This document shows positions 30,958 to 38,844 of a stretch of DNA of 40,912 nucleotides, piece by piece. Under the pieces are notes generated by a model. The model was not told where the DNA came from, did no database searches, and worked only from the letters and a program-made list of their open reading frames with translations. The DNA comes from an uncultured beta proteobacterium (GTDB lineage Bacteria; Pseudomonadota; Gammaproteobacteria; Burkholderiales; SG8-41). Every line of letters starts with the position of its first letter. Position 1 is the stretch's first letter. Where the stretch lies: assembly GCA_903889565.1 (NCBI GenBank), contig CAISYC010000004.1:1-40912 (forward strand). Direction: 5' to 3'. Both the position numbers and the translations under genes were made by a program.

Positions 30958-31947
30958 TTATGCCGCCTTGACCGCCGGCACGCGCGCGAGCAGGCCGCAG
31001 CATTCGAGATCGGCGCGCAGCTTCGCGCGCTCTTCATCGGTCACCTGCAACAAGGGCGCGCGCACCGGGCCCGCGGCGAGCCCCATCAACTCGGTCCACG
31101 CCTTGAGATAGGCGATCGGAATCAATTGCTCCTTCAGCCACGGTTCGCGCATCCAGCGCTCGTGCAAGGTGCGCACCGGCTCGAGCGAATCGCGCACCGT
31201 CAGCGCCTCGTCGAAGCGGCCGGCGAGTGCGAGTTCCGAATACTGGTGGATCAGCTTCCACGACGCGGTCTGCATCAGAAACGGCGCTGCCGAGGACATG
31301 TGCACGCGCATGCCGTGATCGCGCATCAACGTCAGGTATTCGGTTTCCGACGGATGACTCAACACGATCTTGTCGCTGCACAGGCGTTTGACTTCGGCGT
31401 AATGCGGCAGCGGGCGCGATACCTTGATGCCGCAGACGTTCTCGAATTCGGCGATGCGCGCGGTGAGCTTTGCTGACAGGCTCGCGCCGGAAAACGGTGT
31501 GTCGAACATCCAGACGCCGATCTCGACCTTCGACACCACGGCCTTGAACCATTCGTAGACGGCCTGCTCGCCTGCAACCGGGTAGTAGGGGTTGATCACC
31601 ACCGCGAAGTCAGCGCCGACCTCCTGCGCATGCCGCGTCAGATCAACCGTCTCGTTCGGCGAATGATGGCCGGTATGCGCGATCACCTTGCACTTGCCGC
31701 GCGCCTCTTCGACCACGATCTCGACCACGCGCTTGCGCTCTTCCTTGGTCAGCGCCCAGAACTCGCCCATGGTGCCGGTGCAGAAAATGCCGGCGATGCC
31801 GAGGCCGTCGGTGAAGTGGCGCATGTTGCGGCGCAGGCCCGGTTCGTCGAGTGCGCCGTCCGGCGTGAACGGCGTGGCGATCGCCGCCCACACGCCGCGG
31901 AACTGCGTGCGCGCGGCATCCTTGGCTTCCGATTTGCGGTAATTCAT
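30958..31947 (-). CDS. dihydrodipicolinate synthase / N-acetylneuraminate lyase family aldolase
   Basis: 329-residue TIM-barrel class I aldolase-like protein from ATG 31947, with GGAGGAG as Shine-Dalgarno. Family landmarks are GVWAAIATPFTPDGALD (19-35), GIFCTGTMGEFWALTKEER (53-71; TGTMGE instead of GTTGE), NPYYP (119-123) with the catalytic Tyr, and the Schiff-base Lys175 in CGIKVS. The FDTPFSG segment replaces the usual YNxP. It probably catalyses pyruvate-dependent aldol cleavage or dehydration of a sugar-acid or keto acid; lysine biosynthesis is unlikely given the context (Bug receptor downstream). Confidence 0.88.
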   Translation of the reverse strand: MNYRKSEAKDAARTQFRGVWAAIATPFTPDGALDEPGLRRNMRHFTDGLGIAGIFCTGTMGEFWALTKEERKRVVEIVVEEARGKCKVIAHTGHHSPNETVDLTRHAQEVGADFAVVINPYYPVAGEQAVYEWFKAVVSKVEIGVWMFDTPFSGASLSAKLTARIAEFENVCGIKVSRPLPHYAEVKRLCSDKIVLSHPSETEYLTLMRDHGMRVHMSSAAPFLMQTASWKLIHQYSELALAGRFDEALTVRDSLEPVRTLHERWMREPWLKEQLIPIAYLKAWTELMGLAAGPVRAPLLQVTDEERAKLRADLECCGLLARVPAVKAA

Positions 31948-32038
31948 GGCACTGCTCCTCCGGTGTTTTTTGTCAGTGTACGCGGAGGGCACATTACTGT
32001 CGATCCGCGCACCACAATTTGATCTCAATCAGCGCGCG

Positions 32039-33118
32039 TCATTTTGCCGGCAATGCCGCTTTCACAGCAGCGAAATCAACGTCAAGCGCCGGCGCCAGGC
32101 GCGCCGCTTCCGGCAGCACTTTCACCGCGCGTTCGATCGCCTCGAAGCGCTCTTCGCTTGCCGGATGCGTCGATAAAAACGCCGGCACGCCGCCGCCCTG
32201 CGCCGCCATCTTGCGGAAGAATGCCGCCGTTGCCTGCGGCTGCAGGCCCGCCTTCACCAGCAAGCGCAGGCCTTCGCTGTCGGCTTCGCGTTCGTGATCG
32301 CGTGAAAATTTCAGATTGAGCAGATCCGCGCCGGCACTCGCCAGCCGGCCGAAATCACCGAGCAGAATGGCTACCGTCGCATAGAGGCCCGCCGACTGCG
32401 CCATCGCATTGAGGCTGTGACGCTTTTCGACGTGCGAGACCTCGTGCGCCAGCACGCCGGCGACCTCGTCGGCCGAATCGGCGAGTGCCATGAGGCCGCT
32501 GTGCACGACGATGAAACCGCCGGGCATCGCGTAAGCGTTGACCGTTGGATCGGCAGCGACATAAAACTCGTACTGATGCGCCGAGCCTTTGGTCAGGCGC
32601 GCGCCGATTTCGCGTACCATCGCCAGCGGCGGCCCTTCGATCAACTTGAGGCCCGCCTTGTGGCTTTCGAACATGCGGGCGCCGAACTGATGTTCCTGTT
32701 CGATCGAAATGCGATCGACGATCCAGCCAGCCACGCGCTCGTGCTGTGCGATCAACGCCGCCAGCAGCAAAAGCGGCAACACGACCGTGACAAGGATCAG
32801 GCCCCACATCCACGCATGCGTCGCACCGCTGCGGCCGGCTGCACGGACCGCGCGGCTGCCGGCCAGCGCATCCAGCGCCTGCACGGCGGCTGCATCGGCG
32901 ACGCTTAAGGCATAGACACCTGTAGCGCACGTCCATTCCAGACGCAGTTGCGCGCCGTCCCAGCCCGACTTCGCGAGCGTGATTGCAGACCAACGTTGAA
33001 TGCCGTCGGCCGCTTCATGGGTTATCAACCGGATGCCGCCCGCGTCCGCTTCGAACGCGAGCGGCGTACCACGCTCGTTGAAGCCGGGACCGAAGGCGAC
33101 GCCGTTGAATTGCGGCAT
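32039..33118 (-). CDS. M48-family membrane metallopeptidase
   Basis: 359 residues from ATG 33118 (SD GGAACT); an in-frame TTG overlapping the upstream stop could add 9 residues. One membrane segment lies at about residues 104-124 (WMWGLILVTVVLPLLLLAAL). The zinc motif HEVSH is at 225-229, followed by HEREADSEGLRLL with the third ligand Glu. The region before the membrane segment (residues 1-95) is not recognised. Envelope protein quality control is the usual role. It follows the AIM24 gene by 23 bp. Confidence 0.88.
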   Translation of the reverse strand: MPQFNGVAFGPGFNERGTPLAFEADAGGIRLITHEAADGIQRWSAITLAKSGWDGAQLRLEWTCATGVYALSVADAAAVQALDALAGSRAVRAAGRSGATHAWMWGLILVTVVLPLLLLAALIAQHERVAGWIVDRISIEQEHQFGARMFESHKAGLKLIEGPPLAMVREIGARLTKGSAHQYEFYVAADPTVNAYAMPGGFIVVHSGLMALADSADEVAGVLAHEVSHVEKRHSLNAMAQSAGLYATVAILLGDFGRLASAGADLLNLKFSRDHEREADSEGLRLLVKAGLQPQATAAFFRKMAAQGGGVPAFLSTHPASEERFEAIERAVKVLPEAARLAPALDVDFAAVKAALPAK

Positions 33119-33141
33119 AGGCTTAGTTCCGCTGTCGCGGA

Positions 33142-33957
33142 TCAATCATCGTCACCACCGAGGCCGCCAATAATGCTGCCCAGCCCGCCCAGCACGCTGC
33201 CCTCTTCGCGACTGGCGCCGCCACCGCCCTGCGAACGCGGTGCCGCGGCAAAGATGCGCGAGGCAAGCCGCGAGAACGGCAGCGATTGCAGAATCACCGC
33301 GCCAGGTCCGCGCAGCGTGGCGAAGAACAAGCCTTCGCCGCCGAACAGCGCGGTCTTGATGCCACCGACGTATTCGATATCGTAATCGACCGAATTCTGC
33401 AGCCCGACCAAACAGCCGGTATCGACGCGCAACGTCTCACCGGGTTTCAGATTGCGCTGGTGCATGGTGCCGCCCGCATGCAGAAAAGCCATGCCGTCGC
33501 CGTCAAGCTTCTGCATGATGAACCCTTCGCCGCCGAAGAAGCCGGCGCCGAGTTTTTTCTGGAAGGCGATGCCGAGCTGCACCCCCTTGGCCGCGCACAG
33601 GAAGGCGTCTTTCTGGCAGATGAAGCTGCCGCCGACCTTGTCGAGATTGATCGGCACGATCTTGCCCGGATAGGGCGCGCCGAACGCGACCTTGCGCTTT
33701 TCGCGCCCGCTGTTGGTGTAAACCGTGGTGAACAGCGATTCACCGGTCAGCAAACGCTTGCCGGCGCCCAGCACCTTGTCGAGAAAACCGCTTTGCTGCG
33801 CCGAGCCGTCACCGAAGATGGTTTCCATGGTGATGTTGTCTTCCATGTAAAACATGCTGCCAGCCTCGCCGACCGCCGCCTCTGCCGGATCGAGTTCGAT
33901 CTCGACAAATTGCATTTCGGCGCCGTACACCTTGTAATCGACGACATCCATTCCCAT
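33142..33957 (-). CDS. AIM24 / TIGR00266 family protein
   Basis: 271 residues. Beta-rich AIM24-type domain: [56 protein letters not shown], then [20 protein letters not shown]. The C-terminus is Gly-rich ([18 protein letters not shown]) and may be flexible or membrane-associated. Function unknown in bacteria. It is placed directly upstream of the M48 protease gene, with which it is probably cotranscribed. Confidence 0.9.
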   Translation of the reverse strand: MGMDVVDYKVYGAEMQFVEIELDPAEAAVGEAGSMFYMEDNITMETIFGDGSAQQSGFLDKVLGAGKRLLTGESLFTTVYTNSGREKRKVAFGAPYPGKIVPINLDKVGGSFICQKDAFLCAAKGVQLGIAFQKKLGAGFFGGEGFIMQKLDGDGMAFLHAGGTMHQRNLKPGETLRVDTGCLVGLQNSVDYDIEYVGGIKTALFGGEGLFFATLRGPGAVILQSLPFSRLASRIFAAAPRSQGGGGASREEGSVLGGLGSIIGGLGGDDD

Positions 33958-33982
33958 GCTTGTTCTCCCGCAAATATTTTGG

Positions 33983-34019
33983 TGTAGCCCGGAATACGCG
34001 TTGCTCCTGCCGGGCTACA
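33983..34019. terminator. hairpin in the 71-bp gap upstream of the AIM24 gene
   Basis: TGTAGCCCGG (33983-33992) and CCGGGCTACA (34010-34019) are perfect 10-bp arms with a 17-nt loop. It may terminate the DUF1330 transcript or be a dispersed REP-like element. No U-tract follows on the minus strand. Confidence 0.5.
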
Positions 34020-34028
34020 GGCTCACTC

Positions 34029-34334
34029 TCAGGTCGTGGCGTCGCCGCCATCCACCATCACCTGCTCAACTTCGCCGACGCCCGGCGCGCGGCGGTAGGC
34101 CGCGGCGGCCTGATACTCGGGGGAGCTGTTGCATTTCACCGCCTGCTCCAGCGTCGGGAACTCGATGACGACGAAGCGGTGGAACCGGTCGGTGCCTTCC
34201 ATGATCTGGTACTTGCCGCCGCGCGCGAGCACCTTGCCGCCGTACTTGGCGATGATGCCGGGCACGAGGTCGGTGTATTTCTTGTATTCGACGGGGTCGT
34301 AGATTTTGCAACGCGACAACCAGTATGCAGCCAC
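34029..34334 (-). CDS. DUF1330 family protein
   Basis: 101-residue ferredoxin-like alpha/beta protein: AAYWLSRCKIYDPVEYKKYT, then IIAKYGGKVLARGGKYQIME, FVVIEFPTLEQAVKCNSSPE and YQAAAAYR. These match the DUF1330 core with its YWL start and P-E-Y-Q segment. Function unknown, cytoplasmic. Its upstream neighbour is the exported methyltransferase on the same strand (35-bp gap). Confidence 0.9.
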   Translation of the reverse strand: MAAYWLSRCKIYDPVEYKKYTDLVPGIIAKYGGKVLARGGKYQIMEGTDRFHRFVVIEFPTLEQAVKCNSSPEYQAAAAYRRAPGVGEVEQVMVDGGDATT

Positions 34335-34369
34335 AGCAGTCTCCTTGAGGTAATGGTGAAACAGGAACT

Positions 34370-35074
34370 TTACGGTTTTGCGAAACGCAAAAAATAATTC
34401 TGCTTCATGAAGCGCTTTTCCTCGATCAGCTTGAAACCCTCGCCCTCGGCCTCCCTGATCAGCGTGGCCTTGTCCTCGCGCACATGCTCGAGTATCCGCG
34501 GGCTGCTCACGCCCTCGATGCGGTCGAACTCGACCACCGCCAGCGTGCCACCGGGCTTCAGTGCCTTGAGCATGGCGTGCAGCATCGCCTGCGGATATTC
34601 GAAGTGGTGATAGACGTCCGACAGAAAACAGATATCGACCGAACCCGCCGGCAGCGGCACGTCTTTCGGCGTATTGACCACGCCGGTGATATTGGCAAAA
34701 CCTTCCTTGCGCACGTTGGCCATCGTGTTATCGACAAAGCTTCTCGTGATATCGACGGCATACACCTTGCCGCCGGCACCGACCGCATTGGCGAACAGGC
34801 GCGAAAACAGCCCGGTGCCGGCGCCGATATCGGCGACCGTCATGCCGGGCTTGACCTGGGAGGCGGCGACGATCTCGTTGCGCTTGTCGAAGACTTCGCG
34901 GCCCTCCTTGTGGAAGGACTCCGCCCACGCCTCGAACGGCCGGTCGAGAAAGGGCTGGTTGATGCCCGGAGCGACGCTTTTTTCCTGCGCAGATGCGTTG
35001 TACGAGAATGAGCTGACGCAAACCGCAAGCGACCACAGCAACCCCGCATTTCGAAAACGTTTCGCTGCACTCAT
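34370..35074 (-). CDS. exported class I SAM-dependent methyltransferase
   Basis: 234 residues. A Sec leader (basic SAAKRFRNAG, hydrophobic LLWSLAVCVSSFSY, cleavage after NASA) precedes a complete class I methyltransferase: KPGMTVADIGAGTGLFSRLF (motif I, near residue 78), VYAVDITRSF (motif II), VDICFLSDVYHHFEYPQAML (motif IV) and LKPGGTLAVVEFDR. A SAM-dependent enzyme sent to the periplasm is unexpected because SAM is cytoplasmic, although exported homologues exist. Substrate unknown. It may be cotranscribed with the DUF1330 gene. Confidence 0.85.
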   Translation of the reverse strand: MSAAKRFRNAGLLWSLAVCVSSFSYNASAQEKSVAPGINQPFLDRPFEAWAESFHKEGREVFDKRNEIVAASQVKPGMTVADIGAGTGLFSRLFANAVGAGGKVYAVDITRSFVDNTMANVRKEGFANITGVVNTPKDVPLPAGSVDICFLSDVYHHFEYPQAMLHAMLKALKPGGTLAVVEFDRIEGVSSPRILEHVREDKATLIREAEGEGFKLIEEKRFMKQNYFLRFAKP

Positions 35075-35105
35075 GTTGCTCTCCCCCCTTGACGATTTTT
35101 TTCGT

Positions 35106-35190
35106 GTCGTTCCCGCGCAGGCGGGAATCCGGTTTGTTACATATTAAACAGCAAGGGCCTCTGGACTCGCGCCTGCGCGGGAGTGCCGGA
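35106..35190. repeat. intergenic element with GCGCAGGCG/CGCCTGCGC ends
   Basis: GTCGTTCCCGCGCAGGCGGG (from 35106) and, in reverse orientation, CGCGCCTGCGCGGGAGTG (to about 35187) bracket about 45 bp of A+T-richer DNA between two leftward genes. The ends can pair (CCCGCGCAGGCG with CGCCTGCGCGGG). Typical of small dispersed MITE-like repeats. Confidence 0.6.
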
Positions 35191-35194
35191 AACC

Positions 35195-36286
35195 TTATAC
35201 GCCGTATTTCTTCAGCGCCGCCTGATCGAACTTCAAACCGAGGCCGGGCTTGTCCGGCACTGTGAGCATGCCATCGACCGGCTGCGGCACTTCTTCGTAG
35301 AGTCCCGACGACCACGGCATGTATTCGACCGTGAGGCCGTGCGGAATGGCGGCGACCAGATGCACCGAAATTTCCGGATAGAGATGGTTGACCACCGGCA
35401 CATTGAAGGCCTCGGCCATGCCGGCGATTTTCATCCAGCCGGTGATGCCGCCGGCGCGCAACACGTCGATCATCGCGATATCCACCGAGCGCGCTTCGAG
35501 CATGTGGCGGAAGGGCGCGAGCCCGTAGACGTATTCGCCGCCGGCAATCGGTGTCGCCAGCGCCGCGGCCACGCGCGCGAGGCCCGGGTAATCGTCGTGC
35601 GCCGTGACGTCCTCGAGCCAGAACAGATTGAATTCCTCGACGCGGCTGCCGATCGAGATGGCCTGCCGCACATCCCAGCGCTGGTTGATGTCGCACATCA
35701 GATCGATGTCCGGACCGATCGCCTCGCGCAGCAGGCGAATGCGCTCGACCTCCTTGCCGGGATTGGTGTCGCCGGGCAGCGCCAATTGCGTCTTCATCTG
35801 CTTGAAGCCGCGCTGCACCAGCGTCGGCCCCGCCTTCAACAGATGATCGAGCGGAAAATGCCGCATCAGCGCGCCGCTGGCATAGGTCGGCACTTTTTCG
35901 CGATGGCCGCCGAGCATTTTCGACAGCGGCAGATTGAGTGCCTTGCCCTTGATGTCCCACAACGCGATGTCGATCGCGGAGAGCGCCAGCGTGAAAATAC
36001 CGCCGGGACCGCTCTGCCCCGCCGCCGCGCGCAACCTGGTCACCAGCGCTTCGATCTTCAACGGGTCCAGACCGATTGTGAGTTCGCCGAGTGCCTGCAG
36101 CGCCACGCGCAAGGCACCGGTCAATGCGCCGCCGAAAAACGTCGCGCCGATACCTTCAATACCGGCGTCGGTGCCGATGGCGAGCGTGACGAAGTCGCGG
36201 GTCGCGCCCTTTGCCGCCGGGCCGCCGGCCAGCGGTTCGTCGTCCGGCAGGCGTACGATCTGCGTGTGTATATGCGTAATCTTCAT
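35195..36286 (-). CDS. mandelate racemase/muconate lactonizing enzyme family protein
   Basis: 363-residue enolase-superfamily enzyme from ATG 36286. The N-terminal capping domain is followed by the barrel. Metal ligands are Asp199 (with Asn201), Glu225 and Glu251. The His-Asp dyad typical of the mandelate racemase subgroup is present as Asp274 and His301 (VVNHLYPEIS). The KxK motif of the opposite face reads K165-T-Q167, so the second Lys is lost. This suggests a sugar-acid dehydratase working from one face rather than a racemase. Mg2+-dependent, cytoplasmic. It diverges from the bicupin gene, a possible functional partner. Confidence 0.87.
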   Translation of the reverse strand: MKITHIHTQIVRLPDDEPLAGGPAAKGATRDFVTLAIGTDAGIEGIGATFFGGALTGALRVALQALGELTIGLDPLKIEALVTRLRAAAGQSGPGGIFTLALSAIDIALWDIKGKALNLPLSKMLGGHREKVPTYASGALMRHFPLDHLLKAGPTLVQRGFKQMKTQLALPGDTNPGKEVERIRLLREAIGPDIDLMCDINQRWDVRQAISIGSRVEEFNLFWLEDVTAHDDYPGLARVAAALATPIAGGEYVYGLAPFRHMLEARSVDIAMIDVLRAGGITGWMKIAGMAEAFNVPVVNHLYPEISVHLVAAIPHGLTVEYMPWSSGLYEEVPQPVDGMLTVPDKPGLGLKFDQAALKKYGV

Positions 36287-36383
36287 GGTATTCCCGAGTG
36301 ATGATTGGAATGCCGCATTTTTCGGGCGGCTGCGCTGCCGTCGCCGCATTCACGACGCGACAGCGCTGGTGGCAATCCACGCA

Positions 36384-36392
36384 TGGTAAATT
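36384..36392 (+). promoter_or_regulatory. extended -10 promoter candidate of the bicupin gene
   Basis: TGGTAAATT has the TGn extension followed by TAAATT, 48 bp before the ATG at 36441, in the divergent intergenic region. Confidence 0.3.
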
Positions 36393-36440
36393 ATCGACCA
36401 GCCCCGCACAATCACCGCGTCACTGCACACGGAGAATCCT

Positions 36441-37277
36441 ATGGCCGTCACCCTCAACGAAGACACCGTCGCCGCCGAAGCCGTCAGCGCGGGTGTGAAC
36501 CGCCAGCGCCTGATGACAACGGCAAGCAACAAAAACACCAGCGTGCTGCTCGACCGCATAACGCTGGCCGCCGGCGCCGTGCACGCCTTGCACATTGCCG
36601 CAGGCAACCTCGCGTGGTTTCAGGTGCTCGACGGCGCCGCCACCCTCACGCATGCCGGCGGCACGCTCAAACTCACTACCGCGCACGTCGCCTTCGTGCC
36701 GCCGGGCTTCAACGGCACATTGAAATCAAGGGACGGGGCAGCGCTGCTGTTTGCGGAAGTGCCGGACGCCGCGCGCTTCGACGCCACCTTCACGACCAGT
36801 CCGCCGCAGATGCGCATCGTCGACTGGACGCAGGAACCGGTGCTTGATTCAGCACACGATGCGCGTAAACGCATCTACATGGTCACGCCCAAACTCTTTG
36901 GCACCAAGGCGATCAAGGGCGAAATGATCATCTACCCCGCCGGCACGCAGGCGGCCAATCATCATCACGAAGGCGCCGAGCATTTCATGTACGTGCTGAC
37001 CGGCGCCGGCACCGCGTGGGCGAACGAACAACCGTTTGCGGTGCGCAAGGGCGATCTCATCTGGTACGCCGACCGCGAGCGGCATTACCTCAGAAGCGAT
37101 GACGCCGCCGAAATGCGTTTCGTCGAATTCTTCGTGCCCGGCGTGTTCAAAACCACCTGGGCGCCGGGCGCCTCTGTCTGCACCTGGACGCCAACCGGCC
37201 GCAATATCGGCGGCGGCGCGGCGGCGCGCGAGATTTCGCATCACCGCTCGGATGCGGGGACGCCGCAGGATGTCTAA
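36441..37277 (+). CDS. bicupin-domain protein
   Basis: 278 residues from ATG 36441, with GGAGA as Shine-Dalgarno. There are two cupin beta-barrels: an N-terminal one (about 40-110; AWFQVLDGAATLTHAGGTLK) without an obvious metal-binding His cluster, and a C-terminal one (about 155-235) with NHHHEGAEHFMYVLTGAGTA, KGDLIWYADRERHYLRS. The HHHEGAEH motif is a good 2-His/Glu metal site. Resembles ring-opening dioxygenase or ureidoglycine aminohydrolase-like bicupins, but the substrate is unknown. It diverges from the enolase-superfamily gene. Confidence 0.83.
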   Translation: MAVTLNEDTVAAEAVSAGVNRQRLMTTASNKNTSVLLDRITLAAGAVHALHIAAGNLAWFQVLDGAATLTHAGGTLKLTTAHVAFVPPGFNGTLKSRDGAALLFAEVPDAARFDATFTTSPPQMRIVDWTQEPVLDSAHDARKRIYMVTPKLFGTKAIKGEMIIYPAGTQAANHHHEGAEHFMYVLTGAGTAWANEQPFAVRKGDLIWYADRERHYLRSDDAAEMRFVEFFVPGVFKTTWAPGASVCTWTPTGRNIGGGAAAREISHHRSDAGTPQDV

Positions 37278-37547
37278 AAAGATAATTTTGCTAGCGTCTT
37301 CGGCAATCGCAATTTTTGATTAACGATAAGCCAAACCGAGGCCACGTTGTCTCATATCCTCGATCTCGATGGAGTAATTGAAAATCTGGTTTTGCTCCAG
37401 CATCTATCACATGGAAGCTAACAATACTGTCGCGACCGACTTGCAGGCTCGAAATCAGACACTGGGGACCGCGAGTTTGACGAATCATGGGGATGGATAA
37501 AGGGCATCGCAAGGACTTATGCCCTTGAATGCGCCATTAGAATTCGC
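37278..37547. other. lower-GC stretch without a recognised gene
   Basis: This 270-bp stretch is A+T-richer than its surroundings and has frequent stops. A reading frame without a start codon runs from about 37413 straight into the hypothetical gene at 37548 (it would encode DESWGWIKGIARTYALECA just upstream), suggesting that a longer gene has lost its 5' end. Confidence 0.5.
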
Positions 37548-37907
37548 GTGCTACTCGACATTTTAGAAAGCGGGGATCAGGCCTCAGGCATTAAGGAAAT
37601 GGATAAGGCAGCGCTATCTGGACTTGTAATCGGGAAAATTCTTGAGGGAAATTTCGAACTCACAATGCGCGAAACATGCAATAAGATCATTCACGCACGC
37701 AACGTAGTGCCCATATGGAAATGGGCAACTTTAGGACGTTCAAGATTCCGTTATTGGACCGGAGACCTATCTCTAGCAGGAGAGAAATCTCGAAAGAAAT
37801 GGCGGTTACTCTTGCATGTCGCCCCTTGGGCTCAAAGCGTACAGCGATTTATTGCTTCGGCCGAAGCCAATCAGCTTACGATTTATGTAGGACAAGATTG
37901 GTACTAG
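37548..37907 (+). CDS. hypothetical protein, probably 5'-truncated
   Basis: 119 codons from GTG 37548. Not recognised; the product has AALSGLVIGKILEGNFELTM then RETCNKIIHARNVVPIWKWA and ends QLTIYVGQDWY. The open frame continues upstream without a start for about 45 codons of protein-like sequence, so the real gene may be a remnant of a larger protein. Codon usage is A+T-rich, unlike the rest of the window, suggesting transfer. Confidence 0.4.
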   Translation: MLLDILESGDQASGIKEMDKAALSGLVIGKILEGNFELTMRETCNKIIHARNVVPIWKWATLGRSRFRYWTGDLSLAGEKSRKKWRLLLHVAPWAQSVQRFIASAEANQLTIYVGQDWY

Positions 37908-37941
37908 CGGATTTATCATTTATTCACAACAAGCTTACATT

Positions 37942-38271
37942 TTGTCATTTATAAATAGCCTTAAAAAAAATGGGGGCGCTTTTTTTTGCGCCGTCGCCGT
38001 CACTGCCGCCATCGCGTATGTGGCGTTGTTCGGCAACCACCAGCCCGCCGTCATTCAACTGGTGCATTCCTGCAGCGAGCGCGCCTGCGGCGAATACAAA
38101 CTGCTCGACTGCGATTCCGCGACCGGCGGCTCGCTCTACGTGTACGCGCGCGGCGACGGGCGCTTTCTCGCCGACTGCGATACGTCGAACGCAATGCAAT
38201 TCACCAGTCAGCCGCTGTGTTCGACAGTATTTTCGACGCTGAAGTCCTGCGCGGCGAACAACAAACCGTAG
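37942..38271 (+). CDS. small membrane-anchored hypothetical protein
   Basis: 109 residues from TTG 37942. A short basic N-terminus (SFINSLKKNGG) leads into one hydrophobic segment (AFFCAVAVTAAIAYVALFG, about residues 13-31), then a Cys-containing domain (CSERACGEYKLLDCDS, ADCDTS, PLCSTVFSTLKSC) that could form disulfides in the periplasm. The 5' part contains runs of eight A and eight T, where the reading frame is vulnerable to slippage or base-call error. Downstream codon use looks normal for the genome. Function unknown. Confidence 0.45.
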   Translation: MSFINSLKKNGGAFFCAVAVTAAIAYVALFGNHQPAVIQLVHSCSERACGEYKLLDCDSATGGSLYVYARGDGRFLADCDTSNAMQFTSQPLCSTVFSTLKSCAANNKP

Positions 38272-38297
38272 CTAAAACCCAGCCTTGCGTCCACCGG

Positions 38298-38315
38298 TTA
38301 TTGTATATACAATAA
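38298..38315. promoter_or_regulatory. perfect 18-bp palindrome, operator/promoter of the brnTA locus
   Basis: TTATTGTATATACAATAA is its own reverse complement and ends 4 bp before the brnT ATG (38320). TATATAC could serve as a -10 for a leaderless or short-leader message. BrnA-type antitoxins autoregulate by binding symmetric sites over their promoter, which this fits. Confidence 0.6.
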
Positions 38316-38319
38316 CCTC

Positions 38320-38609
38320 ATGCGTATTACGTTCGATGCGGTCAAGCGGCAGAAAACGCTCGCCGAACGCGGACTCGATTTCGCCGATGCAGCGATCGTG
38401 TTTGCCGGAGTCACGCTGGAGATCGAGGACAGGCGCCGCCCGGGGGGCGCCGCGACTACGGCGAGACGCGCGTGATCTGCTACGGGCTGCTGCAGGGCCG
38501 GATGGTGGTCGTCGGATACACACCGCGTGGCGCGGTTCGCCACATTTTCAGCATGAGAAAAGCCAATGAACGCGAACAAGCCCGCATCGCGCCGTTCCTT
38601 GAAATCTGA
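38320..38609 (+). pseudogene. brnT: brnT toxin gene broken by a frameshift
   Basis: BrnT is a small RelE-like ribonuclease toxin of about 90 residues. The first part is intact (MRITFDAVKRQKTLAERGLD, then FADAAIVFAGVTLEIEDRR), and the second part continues in another frame (DYGETRVICYGLLQGRMVVV, then GYTPRGAVRHIFSMRKANER). Between them, 14 extra nt (around 38432-38453) shift the frame and cause a stop at 38473-38475. GGCGCCGC occurs twice around the insertion, suggesting duplication. In the sequence as given, no full toxin can be made. Confidence 0.8.
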
Positions 38610-38841
38610 TCTGGCCCGCGTCGATGCTCACAAGGTAAAAGCATCGGAATACGAGGAACTGCCCGAACTCACCGAAGAAATGCTCGGCCGCGCGAAGATC
38701 AACAAGGGCGGCAGACCGTTCTCGAAAAATCCGCGCAAGCTGATTTCGCTGCGCCTGCCCGCCGATGTCATCGAACGCTGGAAGGCGTCCGGCCCTGGCT
38801 GGCAAACCCGCATGGCCGATCGCCTCAGCAAGCTGCGCTGA
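38566..38841 (+). CDS. brnA: BrnA-family antitoxin
   Basis: 91 residues from ATG 38566, overlapping the 3' end of the brnT frame by 44 bp, the usual brnTA arrangement. ELTEEMLGRAKINKGGRPF is followed by the ribbon-helix-helix-type segment KLISLRLPADVIERWKASGP and then GWQTRMADRLSKLR, the BrnA signature. It should bind DNA at 38298-38315 and block BrnT, but its partner toxin is frameshifted. Confidence 0.88.
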   Translation: MNANKPASRRSLKSDLARVDAHKVKASEYEELPELTEEMLGRAKINKGGRPFSKNPRKLISLRLPADVIERWKASGPGWQTRMADRLSKLR

Positions 38842-38844
38842 GTA

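Noticed and set aside
38320-38475. Short 51-codon gene as a real small protein
   Set aside because: Its first 40 codons match BrnT and the rest of BrnT continues in another frame, so it is a frameshifted pseudogene.
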